Source: Candidatus Sulfopaludibacter sp. SbA3
Lineage (GTDB): Bacteria; Acidobacteriota; Vicinamibacteria; Vicinamibacterales; UBA2999
Length of the DNA: 16,255 nt
NCBI GenBank assembly: GCA_945866285.1
Contig: CAMBHC010000017.1
Span: forward strand, 1-16,255
Direction: 5' to 3'
Position 1 is the first letter of the stretch. Each line of letters opens with the position of its first letter. The translations under genes and the position numbers were made by a program. Of the stretch, positions 6,419 to 14,100 are shown one piece after another. The notes under the pieces are model-generated. The model was given only the letters and a program-made list of their open reading frames with translations, did no database searches and was not told where the DNA came from.

Positions 6419-8704
6419 GTGCGGTTCCGCCTTTCCTTCGTCCTGACGTGCGCGATTCTGGTGAGCGCTGTCGCGCGACCGGCGCACGCACAAATTGTCC
6501 CCGGCTGGAACACCAAGCAGTTTGCACTCGAGCGGATTGACGCCGACCGCGTCCGGCTCATGCGTGAAGTGGAGATCGAGGGCGCGGCCGGCAGCACCAA
6601 CGCCGGGCAGAAGTTCTTCGCCGACGACCTCGAGATGAACTTGAAGACGGGTGAGCTGACCGCCCGCGGCAACGTCGTGTTCCAGACGCCCACCTCGCGC
6701 ATCGCCGCCGAAAGCGTGGTCTTCAACACCAAGACCAAGCTCGGCACGTTCACCACCGCCTCCGGCATTGCCCAGCTCGGCGCGCGCGGGCTCGAGAACC
6801 GGAGCATGTTCGGCACGCTCGAGCCCGATGTCTACTTCCACGGTGCCGTCATCGAGAAGATCGGGGCCGACAAGTACCGCATCACCAAGGGCGGTTTCAC
6901 CACCTGTGTGCAGCCGACGCCGCGGTGGGAGATCGTCAGCGGCAACGCCACCGTCAACCTGAACGACTACGTGATGATGAAGAACGCCGTCGTCCGGGTG
7001 AAGGATGTCCCGGTGTTCTACCTGCCGATCATGTATTACCCGATCCAGGACGACGACCGCGCGACCGGCTTCTTGCTGCCGATGTACAGCTCCGCGACCT
7101 ACACGGGCTCGTCGGTCAGCAACGCCTTCTTCTGGGCGATTAATCGCAGCCAGGACCTGACGCTGTTTCACGACTGGTTCTTCACCGGCAGCACCGGCGT
7201 CGGGACCGAATATCGCTACCTGTTTGGGCCCACGGCGCAAGCCAACTTCCGCGCGTATTGGCTGAACGAGAAGGAAGCGGTGGTCAATGGGGTGACCCGC
7301 AATGCCCACAAGAGTCAGGTATTCCGCGGCAACCTGACGCAGGGCCTGCCGCTCGGTCTCTCGGCCCGCGCCAACATCGACTACTCGACCGACGTCGCCA
7401 CCCAGCAGCTGTACAGCAACAACTTCTACGATGCGACCACCAGCCGCCGCACCTTGAACGGCGGCATTACCGGCGCGTGGGGCGGGCTCAGCCTGAACTC
7501 GGTCTACCAGCGGAACGAATATTTCTACAACGCCACCGATTCCCAGACCGAAGGCCGGGCACCGGGCCTGTCCATCACTTACAGCGGCCGCAAGTTGCCA
7601 CTGCTGCCGGCCTATTTCTCGATCAACGCCGATGCGTATCACCAGCTGTATGCCAGCAAGACCAAGACCCTCACGGTCGACAAGAGCCTGAACAAGGTCG
7701 ACCTCGTACCGGCGTTGCGGGCCCCGCTCAGCAAGCTGCCGTACCTGATCGTCAACGCGACCGCCGCGTATCGGGCCACGTACTTCAGTGAAAGCCTCGC
7801 CGCTGACGGGCGAACGCAGATTGAGGAGGCGATCACCCGCCGCTACGCCGACCTGCGCGCCGACATTGTCGGACCGGTGTTCTCGCGCGTCTTCACGCCG
7901 AACAACGGGTTCGCCGAGCGCATCAAGCACATCGTCGAGCCCACCTTCTCGGTGCAGCGGCGGACGACGATCCAGGACCAGGGCCGCGTGCCGCAGGTGG
8001 GCGGCGCCTACGACACCGTGATCGGCGGCACCACCCAGCTGACCTATGGCCTGGCGAACCGGTTCCTGGTGCGCAAGCCGGCCATCGAAGGCACCCAGGC
8101 GGGATCGCCCCAGGAGTTGCTGAACGTCTCAGTTCGCCAGACCTACTACAGCGACGCCACGGCCAGCCGCTACGACCCGGCCTACGGCAACAACCAGGGC
8201 CGGCCAGCAAGCCCGTACTCACCAATCACCGTGTCGGCCAGGGCGATGCCGACGCAACCGATGGCGGTTGATTTCCGGCTCGACTACGACCCCCGTTCTG
8301 ACGCGGAGTTCAAGGTCATTGGCTACGGGCTGAACGGCGTGTTTCGCACCAACATGCTGGAGAGCACGGCGGGCTGGAGCAAGCAGAACTACGGCACGGC
8401 CCGGAACGGACTCTCGAATAACAACCTTTCGCAGAGCACCCTGCTGCGTCTTGGCGGCGGCAAATACGGCGGGACGGTGTCGTTCAACTACGACATCGCG
8501 CGGTCTATTCTCAACAACCACCGCTACATCGCGTTCTACAACGCCCAGTGCTGCGGCATCTCGTTCGAGTACATGGCCTATAACTACGCCCGCAGCACCA
8601 ACCTGCCGATCAACAAGAACCGCCGGTTCAACATGTCGTTTACCCTGGCCGGGGTTGGGTCGTTCTCCAACTTCTTCGGGGCGTTCGGCGGCGGAACGTA
8701 TTAA
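6419..8704 (+). CDS. lptD: LPS-assembly outer-membrane protein LptD
   Basis: LptD is the outer-membrane barrel that, with LptE, inserts LPS into the outer leaflet. The 761 residues begin with a signal peptide ending near PAHAQ (residue 25). An OstA/LptA-like beta-taco domain follows (about 35-195, with LTARGNVVFQTP and KGGFTTCVQPTPRW), then a long barrel (about 200-761) that opens with VPVFYLPIMYYPIQDDDRATG. Cysteines in the mature part are Cys163 in the N-terminal domain and the adjacent pair Cys711-Cys712 near the C-terminus. E. coli LptD has two in each region. The chain ends in an aromatic residue (Tyr761), as usual for BAM substrates. The start is GTG, just before the basic signal peptide. 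rmlB follows after 14 bases, so LPS transport and deoxysugar synthesis are physically linked here. Confidence 0.95.
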   Translation: MRFRLSFVLTCAILVSAVARPAHAQIVPGWNTKQFALERIDADRVRLMREVEIEGAAGSTNAGQKFFADDLEMNLKTGELTARGNVVFQTPTSRIAAESVVFNTKTKLGTFTTASGIAQLGARGLENRSMFGTLEPDVYFHGAVIEKIGADKYRITKGGFTTCVQPTPRWEIVSGNATVNLNDYVMMKNAVVRVKDVPVFYLPIMYYPIQDDDRATGFLLPMYSSATYTGSSVSNAFFWAINRSQDLTLFHDWFFTGSTGVGTEYRYLFGPTAQANFRAYWLNEKEAVVNGVTRNAHKSQVFRGNLTQGLPLGLSARANIDYSTDVATQQLYSNNFYDATTSRRTLNGGITGAWGGLSLNSVYQRNEYFYNATDSQTEGRAPGLSITYSGRKLPLLPAYFSINADAYHQLYASKTKTLTVDKSLNKVDLVPALRAPLSKLPYLIVNATAAYRATYFSESLAADGRTQIEEAITRRYADLRADIVGPVFSRVFTPNNGFAERIKHIVEPTFSVQRRTTIQDQGRVPQVGGAYDTVIGGTTQLTYGLANRFLVRKPAIEGTQAGSPQELLNVSVRQTYYSDATASRYDPAYGNNQGRPASPYSPITVSARAMPTQPMAVDFRLDYDPRSDAEFKVIGYGLNGVFRTNMLESTAGWSKQNYGTARNGLSNNNLSQSTLLRLGGGKYGGTVSFNYDIARSILNNHRYIAFYNAQCCGISFEYMAYNYARSTNLPINKNRRFNMSFTLAGVGSFSNFFGAFGGGTY

Positions 8705-8707
8705 AAT
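8702..8707 (+). promoter_or_regulatory. Putative -10 box for rmlB
   Basis: TAAAAT, within a longer A/T run TATTAAAAT (8699-8707), includes the lptD stop codon and lies eleven bases before the rmlB ATG. No Shine-Dalgarno is visible in the 14-base gap. It could start a transcript with a leader of about five bases. Confidence 0.4.
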
Positions 8708-8718
8708 CGCTGGCTGTC

Positions 8719-9732
8719 ATGGTTAAAGTTCTCGTCACCGGCGGCGCCGGCTTCATTGGCAGCAACTTCGTCCGCTACGCGTTGCAGGCCCATCCCGACT
8801 GGCAGGTCACGAATCTCGACAAGCTGACCTACGCCGGCCGCATGGAAAACCTGCACGACGTGATCGACAACCCGCGCCACACCTTTGTGCACGGCGACAT
8901 TTGCGACGCCGCGGTGGCGGGACCCCTCGTGGAAGCCGCCGACTACGTCGTCCACTTCGCCGCCGAGACGCACGTTGACCGCTCGATCATGGCGGCCGGC
9001 GACTTCATCAAGACCGACGTCGAAGGCTCGTTCGTGCTGCTCGAGGCCGCTCGCCGCAATCCCGGCTTGAAGCGCTTCATCCAGATTTCCACCGACGAGG
9101 TCTACGGCAGCGTGCCCGAGGGTTCGAGCACCGAGACCGACGAACTGAAGCCGCGCAATCCGTATGCGGCCAGCAAGGCCGGGGCGGATCGCCTCGCGTA
9201 CAGCTATTGGGCCACCCACGACGTCCCGGTCATTGTCACGCGCGCCTCGAACAACTACGGTCCGTACCAGTTTCCCGAGAAGATCCTGCCGCTGTTTGTG
9301 ACCAACCTGACCGACAACATCCAGGTGCCGTTGTACGGTGACGGCGGCAACATCCGCGACTGGCTGCACGTGCTCGATCACTGCAGCGCGCTCGACCTGC
9401 TGCTGCACACCGGCGCCAACGGCGAGACCTACAACATCGGCGGCGGCAACGAAGTGAAGAACCTCGACCTCACCCACGCTGTGCTGACGCTGATGGGTAA
9501 GGGCACCGAGCTCATCAAGCCGGTGGCCGACCGCAAGGGCCACGACCGCCGCTACAGCCTCGGCACCAAGAAGCTGGAAGGCATGGGCTGGAAGCCGCAA
9601 GTGCCGTTCGAGCAGGGCCTGCGCGAGACAGTGGCGTGGTACCAGGACAACGAGTGGTGGTGGCGGCCCATCAAGGAACGCGACCCGGCCTACAAGGCGT
9701 ACATCGAAGCGCAGTACGGCAAGCGGGGCTGA
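8719..9732 (+). CDS. rfbB: dTDP-glucose 4,6-dehydratase
   Basis: RmlB/RfbB converts dTDP-glucose to dTDP-4-keto-6-deoxyglucose, the entry to dTDP-L-rhamnose and other 6-deoxysugars of LPS and capsule. The 337-residue SDR protein has the NAD-binding GGAGFIGS (Gly8, Gly11, Gly14), HFAAETHVDRS (79-89) and the STDEVYGS motif with the dehydratase Asp126-Glu127 pair. It also carries the catalytic Tyr149-x3-Lys153 (NPYAASKAG), SNNYGPYQFPEKILP and DRKGHDRRYS. Length and motifs are fully typical. Its TGA shares a base with the ATG of the next sugar-nucleotide gene. rmlA, rmlC and rmlD are not in the window. Confidence 0.96.
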   Translation: MVKVLVTGGAGFIGSNFVRYALQAHPDWQVTNLDKLTYAGRMENLHDVIDNPRHTFVHGDICDAAVAGPLVEAADYVVHFAAETHVDRSIMAAGDFIKTDVEGSFVLLEAARRNPGLKRFIQISTDEVYGSVPEGSSTETDELKPRNPYAASKAGADRLAYSYWATHDVPVIVTRASNNYGPYQFPEKILPLFVTNLTDNIQVPLYGDGGNIRDWLHVLDHCSALDLLLHTGANGETYNIGGGNEVKNLDLTHAVLTLMGKGTELIKPVADRKGHDRRYSLGTKKLEGMGWKPQVPFEQGLRETVAWYQDNEWWWRPIKERDPAYKAYIEAQYGKRG

Positions 9733-10673
9733 TGGCCGCAAGCGTCCTCGTCACGGGCGCGGCGGGCTTTGTCGGCAGCCACTTGCTGGAGCTGCTCGCG
9801 CGCGACACCGACAACATCACCGCGTGGCAGAAGCCGGGGACTGAACCCCTGGTCGCCGGCGACGGCGTACGCTGGGCCACGGTGGAGATGCTCGACCGGG
9901 AGGCGGTCAGGGCAGCGCTGCGGACGAGCCAGCCAGAGGTGATCTACCACCTCGCCGGCCTGCCCCATGTCGGCGATTCGTGGGGCAAGACCCGTGACAC
10001 GTTCGAAGGCAACGTGCTCGCCTCCCACTATTTGTTCGATGGCCTGCGGCGCGAAGGCCTGAAGCCGCGGGTGCTGATCACCAGCACCGCCTTCGTCTAT
10101 CAACCAGTCGAGCGCGCGCTCCTCGAGTCGGACGCGGTGTGTCCGAACAGTCCGTACGGCACCAGCAAGCTGGCCCAGGAAATGGTCGCCATGCGCGCGT
10201 GGGAAGACGATCGGATCCCGGGACTGGTCGCACGAGCGTTCAACCACATCGGTCCGCGCCAGTCGCCGGCATTTGTGGCGCCAGGCATCGCGAAACAGAT
10301 TGCGGCGATCGAGGCCGGGCAGGCTGAGCCCGTCCTCAGGATGGGCAATCTCGAGTCGCGCCGCGACCTGATGGATGTGCGCGATACCGTCAAGGCGTAT
10401 CGCGCCATGATGCTCTCGGCGACGCCGGGCATTCCCTACAACGTGTCGTCCGGGACGTCGGTGGTCATCAAAGACCTCGTCAACCTCTTCATCGCCCACG
10501 CGAAGGTCCCCATCAGGATCGAGCAGGATCCCGCGAAGTTCCGACCGGTGGACACGGCATTTCTCCAGGGCGACCATAGCCGGCTCACGGCTGATACGGG
10601 GTGGACCCCGACGATCCCGTTCGAGCAGACGGTTGAGGACCTGCTGGCCTACTGGCGCGGCCAGAGGGTCTGA
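9732..10673 (+). CDS. SDR-family sugar-nucleotide reductase/epimerase, GDP-4-keto-6-deoxymannose reductase (RMD)-like
   Basis: This 313-residue extended short-chain dehydrogenase has TGAAGFVGS (Gly9, Gly12, Gly15), the active-site segment LITSTAFVY and catalytic Tyr142-x3-Lys146 (SPYGTSKLAQE). The C-terminal half carries ARAFNHIGPRQSPAFVAPGIAKQI and RRDLMDVRDTVKAY, which resemble GDP-6-deoxy-D-mannose reductases. The ATG at 9732 is chosen because it forms a TGATG junction with rmlB; a longer GTG-initiated frame from 9636 would run inside rmlB. Because of that coupling it may in fact reduce or epimerise the RmlB product, giving a dTDP-6-deoxy sugar such as fucose or 6-deoxytalose, rather than a GDP sugar. 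Substrate is unresolved. It ends three bases before the stop of the convergent M20 gene. Confidence 0.87.
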   Translation: MAASVLVTGAAGFVGSHLLELLARDTDNITAWQKPGTEPLVAGDGVRWATVEMLDREAVRAALRTSQPEVIYHLAGLPHVGDSWGKTRDTFEGNVLASHYLFDGLRREGLKPRVLITSTAFVYQPVERALLESDAVCPNSPYGTSKLAQEMVAMRAWEDDRIPGLVARAFNHIGPRQSPAFVAPGIAKQIAAIEAGQAEPVLRMGNLESRRDLMDVRDTVKAYRAMMLSATPGIPYNVSSGTSVVIKDLVNLFIAHAKVPIRIEQDPAKFRPVDTAFLQGDHSRLTADTGWTPTIPFEQTVEDLLAYWRGQRV

Positions 10674-10676
10674 CCC

Positions 10677-11813
10677 TTACGCGGTCAGGCGCGCGATCAA
10701 ACCGGCGATCACTGCGGCACGGGGTACGAGCGCCTCGATCTCGACGTGCTCGTGCAGTGCATGAGCGCCGTCACCGACCGCGCCGAACCCATCGAGCGTC
10801 GGCACGCCCAGCGCCGCGGTGAAATTGCCGTCTGAGCCGCCGCCCGCGCTGCCCTCCTCCAGTGTCAGTCCCAGATCCCTTGCCACGGCTTGCGCTTCCG
10901 CGAACAGGCCAGCAACGGCAGCGGTGCGCTCGAGCGGCGGACGATCGAAGCCACCGCTGACGGTCAGCTGCGCTCCGGCGATCTGAGGCACCAGCGCCTT
11001 CATGGTGCGCTCGACACGATCGGCATCAGCGCGCGTCACCGCCCTTGCGTCGATGATGGCGCGTGCTTCGGCGGGCACGACGTTGGCGCGGGTGCCGCCT
11101 TCGATCACCCCGACGGTGACCGTGACGCCACTCGCCGGATCCTGGAGGTCGTCGATCGCAATGATCTGTCGCGCCAACTCGCGGACGGCGCTGATGCCCT
11201 TGCCAGGGTCAAGTCCGGCATGCGCCGAGACACCACGCACGCACATCTCGAATTGGCCCACGCCCTTGCGGCTGGTCTTGAGGCCACCGCCTGGTAGCGA
11301 CGGCTCGAACACCAGCACGGCCGCACTCCGTTTCGCTTCGGCCTCGATCAACGCGCGCGAGGTGGTGCTGCCAATCTCCTCGTCGGTGGTCCACAGCATG
11401 ACGACCTGGCACTGGCCGAGTCCGCCCTCGGCCATGACGGCGCGCGTGGCCAGGGTCGCGAGCGCGATGCCCGCCTTCATGTCGAAGATGCCGGGGCCGT
11501 AGAGCCGACCGTTCTCGCGCTTGAGCGGCATGGTCTTCAGTTGCCCAGTCGGCCACACCGTGTCGAAGTGACCGAGGAGCAGGATCTGCCTGGGGCCTTG
11601 TCCGAAGCTGGCGCGCAGATGATCGCCAGCGGTCGTTGACGCCACGCGAGTGACCGTGGCCCCAAGTGCGGTCAGCCGTGAAGCCAGCTCAGCGCCACAG
11701 CGGTTCACGGCGATGGGGTCATCACTGGGGGATTCGATAGCAACCAGGGCTTCAATGAAGTCCAGTAGCCAGTCGCGCTGTCCGGCGCAGTAGTCAAGGA
11801 ATTGGCGGGGCAC
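10677..11813 (-). CDS. M20-family metallopeptidase (carboxypeptidase G2 / ArgE-like)
   Basis: The 378-residue protein has the M20 di-zinc site: LLGHFDTVWP (His82, Asp84), GPGIFDMKAGIA with bridging Asp111, WTTDEEIGS with catalytic/metal Glu145-Glu146, Glu170 (VFEPS) and a C-terminal His in GDGAHALHEHVE (351 or 354). The dimerisation domain in the middle contains GVSAHAG with His198. These enzymes remove a C-terminal amino acid or deacylate amino acids. The carboxypeptidase G2 (glutamate carboxypeptidase) subgroup fits best, though the substrate is not readable. No signal peptide is evident, so it is probably cytoplasmic. The start is GTG with no Shine-Dalgarno, and a TATTAT box lies six bases upstream, shared with the divergent gene at 11831. 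Confidence 0.9.
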   Translation of the reverse strand: MPRQFLDYCAGQRDWLLDFIEALVAIESPSDDPIAVNRCGAELASRLTALGATVTRVASTTAGDHLRASFGQGPRQILLLGHFDTVWPTGQLKTMPLKRENGRLYGPGIFDMKAGIALATLATRAVMAEGGLGQCQVVMLWTTDEEIGSTTSRALIEAEAKRSAAVLVFEPSLPGGGLKTSRKGVGQFEMCVRGVSAHAGLDPGKGISAVRELARQIIAIDDLQDPASGVTVTVGVIEGGTRANVVPAEARAIIDARAVTRADADRVERTMKALVPQIAGAQLTVSGGFDRPPLERTAAVAGLFAEAQAVARDLGLTLEEGSAGGGSDGNFTAALGVPTLDGFGAVGDGAHALHEHVEIEALVPRAAVIAGLIARLTA

Positions 11814-11830
11814 GGCTCTATAATAAGCGG
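11814..11830. promoter_or_regulatory. Compact bidirectional promoter, one A/T box between two GTG starts
   Basis: Seventeen bases separate two divergent GTG codons. The central TATAATA (11819-11825) reads TATAAT on the plus strand, six bases before GTG 11831, and TATTAT on the minus strand, six bases before GTG 11813. With the usual distance from -10 to start point, both mRNAs would begin at or next to their start codons and be leaderless. There is no room for a Shine-Dalgarno site. No good -35 is seen at a 17-base spacing. This is inference from sequence geometry. Confidence 0.6.
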
Positions 11831-12448
11831 GTGTTTAAAAAGTGCTTGGGTGCTGAGGTGCTGAGGTGCTGGGGTGCGGCGGTGCTGGGGTGCTTGCGTG
11901 CTCGGGTGCTCACGTGCGCGGGCGTCTGCCTTGTGCTGTTGAGCAGCGTCGCGCAGGCGCAAACGCCTCAGCCATTTCCCAGCCCGAGAACACCGTCGAC
12001 CCAGAAGCCGACCGCACCTGTGGCACCGGCACCCACCCAGGCACCGCAGGCACCATTGGCACCCCAGGCACCGTCAAGCGCGGCAAGTGGCGCGCCCACC
12101 GAAGCCATGCTCGGTGCGCCCATCTATCCGTCGGCGGTGTTCCTCACGTCATATGAGGCCGGCCGCGGGCAGCGGTATTACCTGTTTGGCGTCACCGTCC
12201 CGTATGGCGAGTTGGTGACGTACTACAAGACAGTGTTGAAGCAGAAGGGCGACGAGCTGTTCGAGTCGCCGCCGACGCACCAGTTCGAGACCGGCCGTTA
12301 CCGCGACGAGTCGATGGCATTCGTGCCCAGCCTGACGATTAAGGACTACACGTACGGCGGGTCAGCAGGATTTCCGAATCCGAAGCCTGGCGCGACGCCG
12401 GAACGATTCCCGACGGTCATCCAGATCGTCCCGGCGCCGAAGCAGTAG
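11831..12448 (+). CDS. Secreted Pro/Ala-rich protein of unknown function
   Basis: The 205-residue product is not recognised. It begins with a long, Cys-containing hydrophobic signal peptide (residues 1-43, probable cleavage at AQA-Q). A low-complexity Pro/Ala/Thr/Gln linker spans about 44-90, and a compact C-terminal domain spans about 91-205. That domain has the pattern YYLFGVTVPYGELVTYYKTVLKQKG, then HQFETGRYRDESMAFVPSLTIKDY, suggesting an alpha/beta periplasmic or surface domain. The GTG start fits the promoter box six bases upstream. In-frame GTG codons at 11858, 11882 and 11906 could also start a shorter signal peptide. The signal-peptide DNA is an octamer tandem repeat (11842-11921), so the true N-terminus is uncertain. 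It converges on thiC, with a palindrome between. Confidence 0.75.
   Translation: MFKKCLGAEVLRCWGAAVLGCLRARVLTCAGVCLVLLSSVAQAQTPQPFPSPRTPSTQKPTAPVAPAPTQAPQAPLAPQAPSSAASGAPTEAMLGAPIYPSAVFLTSYEAGRGQRYYLFGVTVPYGELVTYYKTVLKQKGDELFESPPTHQFETGRYRDESMAFVPSLTIKDYTYGGSAGFPNPKPGATPERFPTVIQIVPAPKQ
11842..11921 (+). repeat. Degenerate octamer tandem repeat (GTGCNNNN x10)
   Basis: Ten consecutive 8-base units all begin GTGC: GTGCTTGG, GTGCTGAG twice, GTGCTGGG, GTGCGGCG, GTGCTGGG, GTGCTTGC, GTGCTCGG, GTGCTCAC and GTGCGCGG. The period is not a multiple of three, so the protein repeats only every eight residues (LGAEVLRC, WGAAVLGC, LRARVLTC). The array covers most of the signal peptide of the gene at 11831. 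Change by a single unit would shift the frame between the GTG start and the mature protein. Confidence 0.85.
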
Positions 12449-12457
12449 TGGCCGTAG

Positions 12458-12479
12458 AGGCGGGTCTTTAGACCCGCCT
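12458..12479. terminator. Palindromic hairpin between convergent genes, possible bidirectional terminator or REP-like element
   Basis: A perfect 9-bp stem (12458-12466 with 12471-12479) has a TTTA loop and lies nine bases after the stop codon of the upstream gene. Its right arm includes bases of the thiC TAG stop codon. Neither side has a strong T run (only ACTTT on the plus side). It may end both convergent transcripts, or be one copy of a dispersed palindromic repeat. Copy number cannot be tested here. Confidence 0.6.
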
Positions 12480-14100
12480 AACTTTGCACATATATCTCGC
12501 CGGCCTTCCGGAACTCGGCCGACTTCTCTTCCATTCCCTTCGCCGCCTCAGCGCGCACTTGCTGGGTGAGCTCCATGCTGCAGAATTTCGGTCCGCACAT
12601 CGAGCAGAAGTGCGCGACCTTGGCTCCGTCGGCGGGCAGCGTCTCGTCGTGATACGCGCGTGCCGTCACCGGGTCGAGCGCCAGGTTGAACTGATCTTCC
12701 CACCGGAAATCAAACCGTGCCTTCGACAGCGCATCGTCCCACACCTGGGCATGAGGGTGGCCCTTCGCCAGGTCGGCGGCATGCGCCGCGATCTTGTAAG
12801 CAATCACGCCAGCCTTGACGTCATCGCGATTCGGCAAGCCCAGGTGTTCCTTCGGCGTGACGTAGCAGAGCATGGCGGTGCCGTACCACCCGATCATCGC
12901 AGCGCCGATCGCCGATGTGATGTGGTCGTAGCCTGGCGCCACGTCAGTGGTGAGCGGACCCAGCGTGTAGAACGGCGCTTCCGCGCACCACTCCAACTGC
13001 TTCTCCATGTTCTCCTTGATGAGATGCATGGGCACGTGGCCGGGGCCTTCGTTCATCACCTGGACGTCGTACTCCCAGGCAATCTTGGTCAGCTCGCCTT
13101 GCGTCTTCAGTTCGGCGAACTGGGCCTCGTCGTTGGCATCGGCGATCGAGCCGGGGCGCAGGCCGTCTCCGAGCGAGAACGACACGTCGTAGGCCTTCAT
13201 GATTTCGCAAATCTCGCGGAAGTGCGTGTAGGTGAAATTCTCCTGGTGATGCGCGTGGCACCACTTGGCGAGAATCGAGCCGCCGCGCGAGACGATGCCG
13301 GTCAGGCGCTTGGCGGTCATCGGGATGTAGCGCAGCAGCACACCGGCGTGAACGGTGAAGTAGTCGACGCCCTGCTCGGCCTGTTCGATCAGCGTGTCGC
13401 GGTAGACCTCCCACGTGAGGTCCTCCGGACGGCCGCCGACCTTCTCCAGGGCCTGGTAGATCGGCACGGTGCCGATGGGTACCGGCGAGTTGCGCATGAT
13501 CCACTCGCGGGTCTCGTGGATGTTCTTGCCGGTGGATAGATCCATCACCGTGTCGGCGCCCCACAGCGTTGACCAGCGCAGCTTCTCCACTTCCTCTTCG
13601 ATCGACGAGGAGACGGCAGAGTTGCCGATGTTCGCGTTGATCTTCACCAGGAAGTTTCGGCCGATGATCATCGGCTCAAGTTCAGGGTGATTGATGTTGG
13701 CGGGGATAATGGCGCGGCCGCGGGCCACTTCATCGCGCACGAACTCGGCGGGCAGGCCTTCGCGCGACGCGATGTAGGCCATCTCGGGCGTGATCTCACC
13801 CTTGCGGGCGTAGTGCAATTGCGTCACGGGCTGCCCAGCCTTCGCGGCGGCGCGGCGCGGGGCCACCCACGACTCGCGGAGCTTCGGCAGGCCGGCACGC
13901 GGGTCGTGTCCCTGCGGACCGCTGGTGTCGTACAAGCGGACAGGTTTTTCACCGCCGCCGAGGGCGACCTGGCGAAACGGCACGCGCAAGGTCGTCGGAC
14001 CCGCCGGCGTCTGGACGACCTGCTCGTCGTAGACCTTCGTGGAATTGGGATAGGCCTCTTCGTACGTGGAGGCAACTGGTACTGGCGTGGACTTCTTCAC
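12478..14100 (-). CDS. thiC: Phosphomethylpyrimidine synthase (HMP-P synthase)
   Basis: ThiC is a radical-SAM enzyme that rearranges aminoimidazole ribotide to HMP-phosphate for the pyrimidine half of thiamine. The 540-residue protein shows the N-terminal ThiC-associated segment (VPFRQVALGG, YDTSGPQGHDP) and the conserved core (NINHPELEPMIIGRNFLVKINANIGNSAV, STLWGADTVMDLSTGKNIHETREWI, MNEGPGHVPMHLI, TLGPLTTDVAPGYDHITSAIG). The C-terminal CX2CX4C cluster site has Cys499, Cys502 and Cys507. The start is taken as GTG 14100. It lies eight bases after a GGAGGGA ribosome binding site at the end of the TPP aptamer. A longer frame from TTG 14154 would begin inside the riboswitch motif TTGAGA and translate the aptamer. 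The TAG stop lies in the palindrome shared with the convergent gene. Confidence 0.97.
   Translation of the reverse strand: MKKSTPVPVASTYEEAYPNSTKVYDEQVVQTPAGPTTLRVPFRQVALGGGEKPVRLYDTSGPQGHDPRAGLPKLRESWVAPRRAAAKAGQPVTQLHYARKGEITPEMAYIASREGLPAEFVRDEVARGRAIIPANINHPELEPMIIGRNFLVKINANIGNSAVSSSIEEEVEKLRWSTLWGADTVMDLSTGKNIHETREWIMRNSPVPIGTVPIYQALEKVGGRPEDLTWEVYRDTLIEQAEQGVDYFTVHAGVLLRYIPMTAKRLTGIVSRGGSILAKWCHAHHQENFTYTHFREICEIMKAYDVSFSLGDGLRPGSIADANDEAQFAELKTQGELTKIAWEYDVQVMNEGPGHVPMHLIKENMEKQLEWCAEAPFYTLGPLTTDVAPGYDHITSAIGAAMIGWYGTAMLCYVTPKEHLGLPNRDDVKAGVIAYKIAAHAADLAKGHPHAQVWDDALSKARFDFRWEDQFNLALDPVTARAYHDETLPADGAKVAHFCSMCGPKFCSMELTQQVRAEAAKGMEEKSAEFRKAGEIYVQS

Noticed and set aside
6413..7930. 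A 505-codon open frame on the minus strand opposite lptD
   Set aside because: It lies wholly antisense to lptD, has shadow-like Arg/Gly/Val composition and no domain motif or start signal.
9636..9731. Upstream extension of the RMD-like reductase from GTG 9636
   Set aside because: It would add 32 residues encoded inside rmlB in another frame. The ATG at 9732 begins directly before the Rossmann strand VLVTGAAGF and forms a TGATG junction.
10665..10677. Small AGGGT/ACCCT hairpin over the stop codons of the convergent rmd-like and M20 genes
   Set aside because: A five-pair stem with a three-base loop and no T run is too weak to call a terminator; it may be chance.
11705..11962. A minus-strand frame across the promoter and octamer repeat with a Gln/Pro/His repeat peptide
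   Set aside because: It overlaps the start of the M20 gene and the bidirectional promoter, and its repeat peptide is just the reverse reading of the DNA octamer array.
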